Source of the DNA: Ricinus communis
Taxonomy: Eukaryota > Streptophyta > Magnoliopsida > Malpighiales > Euphorbiaceae
Reading direction: 5' to 3'
Length of the DNA stretch: 64,000 nt
Assembly: GCF_019578655.1 (NCBI RefSeq)
Contig: NC_063264.1
Location: 17,534,429 to 17,598,428 of the forward strand
The stretch's first letter is position 1. The number at the start of each line of letters is the position of its first letter. A program made the position numbers and the translations under genes. Below, piece by piece: positions 24,522 through 35,814 of the stretch. The notes under the pieces were generated by a model. That model did no database searches, was not told the origin of the DNA, and worked only from the letters and a program-made list of their open reading frames with translations.

Positions 24522-26837
24522 TGTAACACCCCCATCACATGCTAACCAATAAACATTAGCTAGGAAGCATACAAGCATCGTAGAATATATACTACAGGGT
24601 AGATAGGTCAATATGTAGGTTGTTAAGAATCCGGACACAAGGTTATTAACATATAAACATATGATTATACTTAAACATCATTTAACAAGTATTACAAACA
24701 TCTTCTTATGCCTTATAAGGCATACTTCCATATATATCACATAACTGCATACAAAAATGCATCAGGAGGAGACTTCACAAAACTGGCCCAACTTGACAGA
24801 ACTGCTAAAAGCTAGACTTCGCATACAACCAACGGATGCACTACTATTTACAAACCTGAAAAGAAAAATTTTGGAGAGGGGTGAGCCTCCAGCTCGGTGA
24901 AATAAATAATCAACATAATCTATATCACATACACTTAATACAATTTCCACCCAATCACATAACTTTCCATGATATTCATAGTTTAGGTATAAAGTCATAC
25001 CATTCTACTCAATTCATTACAACCATCATAGAAGAAATATAATTCAACAATTATGGTTAGTTCTCACGGCTTGTGGATCCCCTTTAATGTGCTGCTCCGC
25101 CTCATCCTCACATATCACACACGTAAGCTGCTCCGCCTCATCTCACATTATACACTTTTATAGCCTCTCTAGGCTTTAGCCTCCCAAGGCTTTATATATA
25201 TATCTTTTTTTTTTCACAGGGGAATCCACCATTCACATGCACATATGCACTTAACATCACAATTCAATCATTTCACTTATATCATATTTCAGCAATAACA
25301 ATTGTTTCACTCAACACCAATCATTTCCATCTCAGTCATTCAAACATAAACAATATTAAGCAAACGCAACCATTTGCGGAATATTTGATTAAATATATGA
25401 ACATAGCAAATATTAACTATTTACTTACTCAAAATATACTTATTCCTTTAGCATATAAGAACCTCCTTTCTCTACAACTTCCTTTCCAGGCCTTTGAGTA
25501 CCTGTCAACACATTCATCAATTCACATTTCATGCATATTACAAAAAGTCATGTAAATGCGAGTTCTAATGCATTACAAGATCATCTCCTCTCTAATTCAT
25601 AGGTCTAACTCTTCCTCTAAGACTCTCAATTACTGTTTTAATATCCTATAAACATTTTCCATCTAGTTAAATACCAATTTAACTCAAATTAACATCAATA
25701 AATTGCATAAAACTAATCTCCAACATTTCTGTTTTCTAGACAGAATTTAGTACCAAGGTATATTTATTGCTGGGCAAAATTGGCTTAATATAAAAATCTC
25801 ATATTAAATAGACATATCCATTTATGCGTCTAGTTTCATCTCTAAGAAGAATTACTCAATTCCGACTTCTATAGATTTAATTATTTTCAAATTACTGAGC
25901 AAGGGTCATACAACTAGTTGTACCCGAGCAGCAATCTATTTGCTCAATTTAAGTAACTAAAACGGCAAAAATAGTAAAATCACAAAACTACAAAATTATA
26001 GAGGACTCTTTAAAATTTCCATAGACACCAATTAAGCTTAATTTGGACTTATATAACCCATGTTATGCCTAAAATACAGAACATCAAGGTTGGTGGAATT
26101 TTGACAGTTTTCTATCTTAACATACTTAAACTTAAATCAAGCTTAATCTTTATGCAATCATTCAATACTCTACTAATTCATGATAATCAGACCTTTAATT
26201 AATCAATGAGAGTATCAAATGAAGTTTTTCCAATTTGTAATCAAGAACCCTAATAACAAATTAATAACACTCAAGTAACAACTTACCAATTTCAGCTTTT
26301 GGGTTGCTAATATGCTTAAATCCTTTAGCTTTAGCTTGGCTCCTTCAATAGTTGGCAAAATCCTATCTTAATCTTAAGTTTTCCTAGGTATTCCACTCCT
26401 CTCTCTTATTCTAAATTTTGTGTTTTTGGCCATATACGAATTTTAGAGAAATGAAGAGGTAAAATGAGTTTGCTCATGGTTCCAATTTCCAATATTCCTC
26501 TCTTAATGCCACTACCTACTAAACTATTTTTATCACCCTAAATTAATTCTTACTAACCATATATAGGTACTAACTTTTAATTGTATCTTTTAAGTCCAAT
26601 CTATTTACCCAACCTTCAACTATTGGTTCAATTAAGTCTTAAGGCTTAATACACATAACCCAAGTACTTAATCAACTTATCTAAATTAATAATCTAATAT
26701 CATGCTTCTTATTCTCTACTTATAATTAATATATATCTGTTCTCATAAAATAAAAATATCATTGATATACCATCATATGCCCAATGATTAAATGTAAATG
26801 CACATAACATGGATGATGAGAAAATGCAGGCGTTACA
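24522..26837 (-). repeat. 5' LTR of the chromovirus (contains the promoter)
   Basis: This LTR lies upstream of gag in the element's own direction. On the minus strand a GATATATATATAAAGCC stretch near 25,190-25,206 is a candidate TATA box, and is also present in the other LTR. Open frames inside the LTR are not genes. Confidence 0.9.
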
Positions 26838-26842
26838 AGTAG
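26838..26842. repeat. Target-site duplication AGTAG, right copy
   Basis: Five bases directly after the GTTACA end, identical to the left copy. This marks a normal integrase-mediated insertion. Confidence 0.9.
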
Positions 26843-29214
26843 ATCTTTGACAACATATATCATTAAAATTTATCTATGATCATATTTAATTACCATCCTT
26901 TAACATGATTTTTAACCATTAAAACATGGAGAGATTCACATTTATACCTTTCTGGATTGTGGTCAATATGCGTTCCACAAATACAAAAACAAATTGAATA
27001 TATATAAACTTTAAAAAAAAAATCAGAATATATAACACATGTCGATATTTTGTGTGTGTAACTATTAAATATAATAAAACAAGTTTTATATAACACATGT
27101 AACTATTAACTATTAAATAATTGGGCAGTGGGTATCCAAAAATTCAAATTCGAAATAAATCCGAACTCGACACAGATATTAAAATTTAATTGTAAATATT
27201 TCCTAAACCCGTTTATAATTAACGTATCTGTTATATTAGGGTTCAGTTGGATCAAGTATTCGAAAATACCCACCCAACTGCCATCCCTTTCTTAACTAAT
27301 CTGTAAATATACTGAATATGCATTTTTACCTTTCATGTTTATAGCGATGATCATATTTGTGCTTCACAATAATAAATACTCTTTCTACAGTATAAAAATT
27401 TTAAGACTACAACTTTTCTCAGGTAAATAATTTTTTATATAGTGAAAAAGCCATGGTTTTCAAATCCCGCTCAGTCATTGACCCGTAAAATGCAAAAAGT
27501 TAAGGGTAGAAGTTCAACCGAAGTTGAACCGATAACTAAAACTATATGCATAATTATTTATATATAATGCATAAAAATATGTATATTTTAAACATACTCT
27601 ACACTATATAATTTTTAATATTATTTAATAATTAAATCTAATAAAATATAATATTTAACAAATATTAGTATCCTATCCTATAAGAAAACTTCAATCACAA
27701 ATTTAGTTATTCAAAAATATTCAAGTAAGTTGTCACAAACTTCTTTTACTTATAATCTTAATCTTTGTATAAATTGTATATCAATATTTCTAGCTTTGAC
27801 TAAATCCTCAAAATATAATCTTTTCGACTTAAAAATTTGGCCAATATTTCTTTATATATTAATTGATTGAAAAGAAGATAATGATATCTTATGAAATGCA
27901 GAATTTAGAAATTAAGCAAAGGCAAAATCTAATACAAAAGATAATTAAGCTTTTTTAGTGTTATATCTCTTGTCAAGACAACAGTATTTTATTAAAAAAA
28001 AGCTATTTTTTATTTATTTATAAAATTAGACCTGCCAAAACCGTGTGATCTATGACTGGGTCGTCGGGCCACCAATCCACTTGATCGGCTCAACGAATTT
28101 TTGGTGAATTTATCCAAAAATGGATTTTAATAGTTGTCCAACCGAAATAGTGCCGGTTCCTGATTCAATCAGTGCAACCACTCGTGCCAGGCTAGGTTTG
28201 ACAACCATGGAAAGAGTTGCAGCCTTAACACTTTATACTATAGAAATATGCTCACCCTTTTCATAGATAGTTAAGACAAATTAGGACATGTTTCCCTTTG
28301 TGTTTGCAAAATCCAATTGGTATATATTATTTGTTGGTTGAGGTTCAAAAGGCTACAAGAAAAATATTTTCCTCAATATTTTGGGGGTCTCGTTACTAAT
28401 TAACTTCTGAATTTTACACTTTTTAATAATTTTATCCAATTATTTTAAAATTATAAAATAAATACCTATACTTTCAATTTATTTTCAAAAATACTTTTAG
28501 ATCACAGTTTTTGAAATTTTACAATGAGGAAAAATGACGTAGCAAGTCAATTCTGTTTACTAACATAAAAACTAGGGACTTAATAAAAAATTTATTACAT
28601 TTAGATGTAAAATATGTGAAAGAATGCACATACATGAGATTCTTAATAGTTATATTATTAATTCTAGGATAAACAATTTTTATTGATTCATAATTATTAT
28701 TCTTTTAATAAGCACAATTGACTTTCTATATCATTTTTTTTTACTATAAAACTTCAAAAATTATCATCGGAAAATATTTTCAAAAATAAATTAAAAGAGT
28801 GAATACTTGTTTTAAAATTTTGAAACAATTAGATAAAATTGTTAAAAAGTGTAAAGTTAAGAATTTAATTTATAATTAAGCCTATTTTAGTTTTAATTTA
28901 ATGAGAATGATATATTTATCTTTATTTTATATTACTTGATTGGTTAAGATTTTAAAATTGGAATGGGATTTATGATTAGAATCGAAAAGAAAGAGAATAA
29001 ATAATATAATAAAAACTTCAGCAAGTTGTGTGGTTGAATAAGAAATTGAAATAAGAATTTATAAATTATCTATTATATATTAATTAAATAACTACTTTTT
29101 AATTTTATCATTGACAAAAGCATTATAAATATGTACATATATGTAATAATTAATTTATTAATTTATATTTACATTATTGATAGGTCCAAATTATATATAA
29201 TTAATTAGAATATT
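26843..29214. other. AT-rich intergenic DNA, no gene seen
   Basis: Very AT-rich noncoding DNA. A stretch near 28,030-28,200 is less AT-rich (CCGTGTGATCTATGACTGGG) and resembles old repeat sequence. The frame at 26,890-27,096 (minus) is not a credible gene. Confidence 0.45.
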
Positions 29215-29482
29215 TTAGAGCTTTAATAATATTTTTCTATATATAATATGGTGAAAATATATGTTTTTACCTCATTTAAGTTTAATTGTCTATTTTCAGG
29301 TAATATTAGCCAAGAGAGAAAAATATGGAGAAAAATACTCAAAATGAGCTTTAATTGGACAATGTTCGTATCAAGGCCCAAAAATTAAGATGCGTGGACT
29401 AGCTAAGCATAGGCGTAGCGGAAAATTACAAGGCCTAAAGGGGCAATTTAGTAATTTAATATTATTATTAGGATTTTGTAAT

Positions 29483-30690
29483 TATAGAGGCAACCAAGAG
29501 GGAGGTGAATTGGTTGAAAAAAAAAAAATTTAAACCAAAAGTGGAAAAACAAACATAAGTCACAACACCAAGAATTTATAGTGGTTCGACCAACTCTTGC
29601 TTACGTCAACTCTAGAATTCTTTTGAGGTTTTCACTATCAAACGGAATTACAAACCTAACTCTATTTGTGTTATTTTACAAGATTAAGAACAAACCCAAA
29701 TGTTTTACTAAAAGTTCACACTCTAACCCACCGTAAGTTTTTAATCTTAGTTATAAAAGCTTTTAATTCCTTATCCAAATACTCAACATCACCTTTTGAG
29801 TTTTGAATACAAGATTTAAGCACTCAACTACCCAAAGATTCAATCACAAGCTCGAACTTTTAATACAATATAAAAAGATGAAGATTTTGAGTTGTTGAAA
29901 GTAAATGCACAATGGGGTCTCAAAGTAAATGCTCTTGCTTGACCTAGAACGCTTAGAAATAATATTTAAATACTTATAAATGAAATAGAGTCGTTGCACC
30001 CTCATTAAATGCAAAGATAGTTGTTTCTGCAACTGCCATAAATGCAGCTTCACATGTGTGAACAATCCTTCACGGTCGTGAATCATCAGCGTGAAAAATA
30101 TATTTGAAAAGCTGGAACTCGTTAGGCAATGAAAATTGCTTTCACGGCTGGGAACTTTGATTTTACAGCTTGAAAATTTTAGCAGTGAACTCTTCTATGA
30201 TTTCTTGAAAATCTGGAGAGTCTCCATAATTCACGGTCGTGAACATCTTTTTCAGGGGCGTAAACATCTTCTTCACAGTTGGGAATACGTGTTTCACGGC
30301 TTGGGAACCTTTGCCGTAAATCCTCCTATGGTTTCTTCAAGATTTAAGGAGGAAATCATTTTTCACGAGCGTGAATTATTCTTCACGGGTTGAAAGATAT
30401 TCTTCACAGGTTGGAAACTCTTTCCGTCAATCCTTCTATGATATCTTTTATTTTTTAGGAAGAAATCTTTTTTATGGGCATGAATATTTCTTCACGACCG
30501 TGAATTCTCATTTTCACGGCTAGGAAGCATGCCATGAACGCCACTTTCCTTTTTGCTATTTGAGGCAAGAATTCTTCATGTCTCGAAAACTGATATTTCA
30601 CGACCGTGAATCAAAGTTGACAGGCGTGAATCTGCCTTGTCTTAGAAGAACTAGTTTTCTTTCCTTACACATAAACACTCAAACATAAAA
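29483..30690 (+). mobile_element. Unclassified insertion rich in near-palindromic 14-mers
   Basis: The segment begins AGAGGCAACCAAGAGGGAGG and ends about 30,690. TAATTAT appears at both flanks and may be a target-site duplication. The opening (CAAGAGGGAGGTGAATTGG, then TGGTTCGACCAACTCTTGC) is a sequence style found in many plant repeats. Between 30,069 and 30,630 it carries about a dozen forms of TTCACGRYCGTGAA; four are exact 14-base palindromic or near-palindromic copies. The frames at 29,844-30,086 and 30,136-30,393 are repeat translations. Confidence 0.45.
30069..30630. repeat. Cluster of TTCACGRYCGTGAA-like inverted 14-mers
   Basis: Clear copies: TTCACGGTCGTGAA at 30,069-30,082 and 30,230-30,243; TTCACGAGCGTGAA at 30,362-30,375; TTCACGACCGTGAA at 30,491-30,504 and 30,597-30,610. 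Weaker copies lie near 30,141, 30,251, 30,272, 30,293, 30,382, 30,402, 30,470, 30,512 and 30,617. A longer CCT(T)CTATGRTTTCTT block recurs near 30,190, 30,322 and 30,431, so the array has a coarse outer repeat of about 110-130 bp as well. Confidence 0.8.
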
Positions 30691-31140
30691 TTAGTCATTC
30701 TTAATTATTTATAATCATTAAGATAGGATTGATAATCCTCAAGATTCAATAGATTTATATTAAGAGTATTTTAGGATAATATTTGGTAGAGATAATGATA
30801 CTTATGGTTTTATATATTAGATAGAGTTATCTTTAGGAAAACTTACTTAGAGAATGACTCTTCTCTATATATATCTCTGCAAACCTAGTTCTAAAATAGA
30901 GATGAGAGTTTTCTCATTTCTGCTCTCTGCTACAATTCCTATATGCATCTGTCCACCATTCTTCTCTCTATAATTCTTTATAGTTCTTCAATAAACAATT
31001 TAGTTTTAGTTTTCATTGTTCTTTTAAGATCTAAGAAGCTTTTCAAGAAGTGGAAATTGAGAACCAATCATCTTCCTACTTGAAGAATTCTAGATGTCAA
31101 GGGAGCTTTTATTTTCTTATTTTTATGCCGTTTTATTTAA

Positions 31141-34100
31141 TACCATAATTATTGGATTAAATATGTTAGGCTAATTTTCATAAGTATTTAGTTTAGCCTT
31201 TTTATTTATGTATGAACCTTGTTATTTATTTATTTAATGAATGATTTCTTTACCTTCATTCTTTATTAGTTTCAATTATTATTGTTAGTTGACCATCAAA
31301 TCAATTTAATAATAATAGTTGTTATGAAAATGTTTAGGTTGAATGTATTAGAGATACAATTTTTGCTTTCAATCTATATTGGTAAAAAAAACTTTAGTTG
31401 CATAATTAGTTTAAGTAATTAAAATATATTACCATCTCATTTATTAAATCTACGCTTAAAATAGGACAACTAAATTACTAAATAGATGACTAGGCAAAAT
31501 ATTATTTTTTAAATGAACCAAATATATTTTAAAAGGTACCAGATGTTAATACTCAGAAGCATCATTTCACTCCAACTATTATTTTTTTTTATATGAAAAA
31601 AGTACGCATTGCATACGGCTCCACAATGGAATTCACTTTTACTTACCTTTTTTTATCGAATAAAAACATAGAGTTTATCAGGTTTAAATCAGTAAATGAT
31701 CCAATAACCACCCTTTCCTTGTCTTTGGAGGAGTCAAAAAATAAAACAAAATACTATGGTGGAATAAAAAGGCTGATATACTAAATTTATAATAATTATA
31801 GTAACTCAAGGAAATATGATAATTGAAATTTTTCTTAATATGCAGAGAAGAATAAGCAAGTGGTATGAAAACAACATTGCACCTTTATTTATGTGACCCA
31901 GTGGTCGGATGAGAAAAACCCTGGCTGGCCCATATGGTTTGATAGATTTGGATCAATCTTAGGTCCTCTTTAAGAGACAAGCTCAATTGGATTTCAGATC
32001 ATAAGACCCACAACATGCATCTGTTTAGCATTTGTTGATTTTAGCAAATATTATTTGCTTAATCTCTTTAATTACAGAAATTGACATCACCTTACCAGCA
32101 ACTAATTTTGATATCATCCAATCCATTTCCTTCATTGTGTTGGCCATTTTAATTTTCTTATACTTCTATTTTTTCTCAAGTAAAAGAGAGAGGAGCGATT
32201 TATTCTAGTAATTCTCTTATTGAAATACCAACTTCGAGACCAAGTGGAAAAAATTTAACTAAAACGCAAATCTGGATAATCTTATAAAAAACAATTTATT
32301 TTGGTAATATATATATTCCTCAGGGCTTGTAACCTTTATTTTGATAACTTAAATTATAAGATAATTGTAGAACGGATTAAATACACTATGTCTAGTCTTT
32401 TTTCATTTTTATTTTTTAGAATTAAAATTATTATCTAACTACAAAACTAATTTACTAGTTAATATAATATTAAAATATAATTAATATGTAATTTATTAAG
32501 ATAGATTTAGTATCATTATCTGATTATAAAATTATTTATTAATTAATATAATATTAAAATATAATTAATATGCGTTTTTTCTTTAGAATATTAGACTGAA
32601 TGTTTAATTAGAAATGTAACTTATGAATCAATAAATTAGTAGAAAAATTATACACAGACTGAAATTTCATGTGTTAAAAGTAAATACATATATTTATGTT
32701 AAATATATATATAAAAAAATTTAGTTTTCAGAAAATAATATATATATAAATCGATTAAAAAAATATGAATGCAATTTCTTTAATACTAAAAAGCCATTTT
32801 ACCTTTATGTGTCTCACGACAAGTTCAAAGTCTCACAAAAAATAAACCCATTTCCTTTTTTCGAAAAAATAAAAGAAAATAAAAGTATAGGATAAAAAAA
32901 TAAATTTTTTGAGCAAGTGAAAGGTATTAATAGCAACAGAAAGGTATGTTGGTTCAGTATGAACCAACAAATCCACTCCCAGTATCCAATCCATAAGTGG
33001 AATGGATTCTGGCAAATAAATAAAAAAAGCTTATCAAATAACTTTTGACCAAAAGAAAGAGAAAATTACGCTTCACAGGCTTTATTTTCTTTTGAAAGTA
33101 ATTCTAAAAGTATTCTTTATTGTATTTTCTTTTATTTTTATTCTTTTTTCTTACTTTTCTTTTTGCAAGTTATGTGTACAAAGAAAAAAGCATAATGATT
33201 TAAAGAGTCGTATCAACTAACTGGTCTACAACTATAAAGGCATTAAGTCAATAACCATAAAATTAAGTTTTTACTACTGTTGTTTATTTAAATCTTAAAT
33301 ATTAATTTAATGTAGTTATTACTTTAATTTGATCAAATAAATTCAATATATTAATTACATAAATTATTATCATAATTTAATACTAATCATGCTTAAAATA
33401 ATTTGTTAATAAACTATATATTAATTGTTTAATTTAATTATATATGGAAGTTATGCAATTGAAAATAATATTATTACTAAATTATTTTACTTCAAGTATG
33501 TTATTATATAATTTGAAAATCAAATCCTATAAATATAATAAGTCAAAAAATTTAGGATATTACAAAGTTACTTTGAATAATTCTTTTTGTTGACGTTCGC
33601 TTGATGTTTAGTTGATATTAAGATGATATACTTTATCTTTGGTTGATTTTTCAATCTATAAAAAATTATTTTTAATTATTTTTCTTGTATTTTGCTTCTT
33701 CTTTTTTGTTTCATTTTTTTTTATTTCTTTGATCTCTTTCATTTCAGTTCTCTTTCTTTATGCAATATTGTCATTAATAAATTATCTTAAAATTTATATT
33801 TCTCTTTATAAATAGTTCAGCTTTTTCTTGTTTTGTAATTAATAATCTTGTTAATATTTGGTTGAATTTAACATAGATGGGTTGATATTTAGTTAATGTG
33901 CGATTGATTTTTCAGATATATGAAGATTTATTTTTAATTTATTCCCTTAAATTATTATTTATTTGTTGAAGAAGATTCAAAATATTAAATTATTAACATT
34001 TAGCTTCTTACGCGTTTTAATTCTGTTCTGGCATAATTCAAAGATAATAATTAAGAGAGAAGTAGAAAATATCTTGAGATAAGGCTATCTGGGTTCTTAT

Positions 34101-34505
34101 GCATTATTTTGTTAAAGCAGAAAACGATTAAAGAAGCAAAGAAAATAATGAACTCACATATTGATTCTGGATACTTTGGAAGTTGCCTTGCTATGAAATT
34201 AGTAAATAAATATAGCCAAGAATAATTTTTTTATAATATATATAACAATTTTTTAATAATTTATCAATTTTATCAATGTTTGATTTATTTTTAGATTTAT
34301 GAAGAATTGCCTTTAATTTTTTTCTTAAACTATTATTTACTTATTGAATTGCACTAATGATTTATCTGTTGATTTTTTATAATTAAATCATCATCAATTA
34401 CTCGTTGAATTATACTAATGATTTACCTATTGAATTTTTATGATTGAGTCATCATTAAATTTAGAAAAAGAAAAAAATAAAAAGGAAAAAGTAGAAGCAT
34501 TAACA
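31141..34505. other. AT-rich intergenic DNA, no gene seen
   Basis: The sequence is extremely AT-rich. The frames at 31,593-31,784 and 32,833-33,015 are short and lack any recognisable domain. A short direct repeat occurs near 32,455-32,500 and 32,530-32,575 (TTAATATAATATTAAAATAT). No RNA gene or whole element is seen. Confidence 0.45.
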
Positions 34506-34507
34506 TC

Positions 34508-34999
34508 AGGCCTGTTTAGTTCAACTGATCAGTGTTGCTGGTAGCTGATAAATTATATCGTTTGTTAAAATCTTATTAGCGATTGATGTTAGTATGTTCA
34601 ATGACCATTAATGGTATAATTTATTGTTAACTATATTTTATTTTATTATATTATATTCAATGATATAAATTAATAAAAATAACGTATAATAATTAAAAAG
34701 ATTATAGTAAATTTTTTTTAGCTCAACTGTGTTTATAATTGAATATTTATACAAGTTATTTTAAATACCATAATTATTAATATTATAATTATTTAACTAT
34801 TAAAAATAATTAAAAATAATAAATATTTATTATAAAATATAAAAATAAAAGCTATCAAATAGAGCTGATACAATCAGCTGCTGATTGAGACTAAATAAGC
34901 TATTAGCTATTATTTTTTAAGTCTTTACTAAATGCTTTAATATAATTTTTCAGTATGAAACAAATATTAGCTGCATCAAACTTCTGAACCAAACACCCT
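34508..34999. mobile_element. hAT-like MITE
   Basis: The left end GGCCTGTTTAGTTCAACTG and the right end GAACCAAACACCCTC form imperfect terminal inverted repeats (11 of 15 positions in the outer block). The TGTTTGGTTCA type is common in plant hAT MITEs. The interior is noncoding and AT-rich, with CAGCTGCTGATTG-type short inverted segments near the ends. A clean 8-bp duplication could not be confirmed. Confidence 0.55.
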
Positions 35000-35814
35000 C
35001 ATCATCTTTAATCCCTCATAATTCATCTAATTAATTCAGCACCCTCACTTTAAAATAAAATAAAAAATAATAATTCCAATGGTTGTATGTCTTTAATTGT
35101 TTAAAATATTATTTTCCTTATTTAAACATATATAGATTTTTATTATTTCCAATTTTTTACTTTTTTTTTTAAAAGCAAGAGAAGCATTTTCCAAATTAGC
35201 ATAATTTGATTTTAAAATAAATGCATTGATTTTTTTTTTTTTAACATTTTTTTGGTTGCACGCATTAGCTTCTACATTGCAAAGATCCAATTTATTGCAA
35301 ATTTTTTTTTATTGTTGACATAGCTGAATAAATCAAAAAATAAGATAACAATTGAATAAAATCTCAAAAACTAGATTCAGAAAAATACAAGAACAAATGA
35401 AAGAAAATTCATTACCAAAATTCATGTGTACACAAAAAGATTAGTTATATTATATGTAATCAACTAATGATAATTGTCAAAAAGAATAATAATAAATAAT
35501 TAAGGCTACTTCTCTAATATTAACTAAGGTAAAATATCTACTACTGTAGTAATACAGTAATTAGACAATTCAGTGTCTCTATAGACTTTTGGAAGTTGAT
35601 GAGAACAAATAAAACCTCACAGCTCAGGGGCAAAAACAGGAGCATAATTTTTTGCAAACAAAATTATCCTCGAAAGAGTATTCTTATAAGTGATTCCTTT
35701 TTAAGGTATTTTTGTTATTAAAATGGCTGAAATACATATTTGTATAAAAGACCAAAAAAAAATCTACGTACCAAAAAAAATATCATGCCATAAACAAAAG
35801 TGATCTTGAGTGCA
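35000..35814. other. AT-rich intergenic DNA, no gene seen
   Basis: Noncoding with homopolymer runs (T and A tracts near 35,160-35,240). The frame at 35,093-35,290 is a low-complexity Asn/Lys run. Confidence 0.45.

Larger units (their letters stand above)
17373..26837 (-). mobile_element. Complete but coding-defective Ty3/gypsy chromovirus (Tekay/Del-like LTR retrotransposon)
   Basis: The element spans 9,465 bp and is read on the minus strand. The 5' LTR is 24,522-26,837 and the 3' LTR about 17,373-19,685. On the plus strand it begins TGTAACACCC and ends GGCGTTACA. It is flanked by a perfect 5-bp duplication, AGTAG, at 17,368-17,372 and 26,838-26,842. The internal order is primer-binding site, gag, protease, reverse transcriptase, RNase H, integrase, chromodomain and polypurine tract. 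A chromodomain fused to integrase, 2.3-kb LTRs and an initiator-Met-type primer site fit the Tekay (Del) lineage; the lineage call is inference. Every large domain has stops or frameshifts, so it cannot move on its own. LTRs differ at only a few percent by eye (four differences in the first ~120 bp), so the insertion is fairly recent. Confidence 0.93.
29215..31140 (+). repeat. Dispersed repeat, copy 2, with a nested insertion
   Basis: The two ends match the reverse complement of 5,560-6,240: the left end around ATATGGTGAAAATAT and the right end around GAGAACCAATCATC. The outer element is split by a segment at about 29,483-30,690 that is absent from copy 1. The right part (30,880-31,060) has CT-rich UTR-like sequence and an AATAAA at about 30,990. 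There is no coding potential. Confidence 0.45.
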
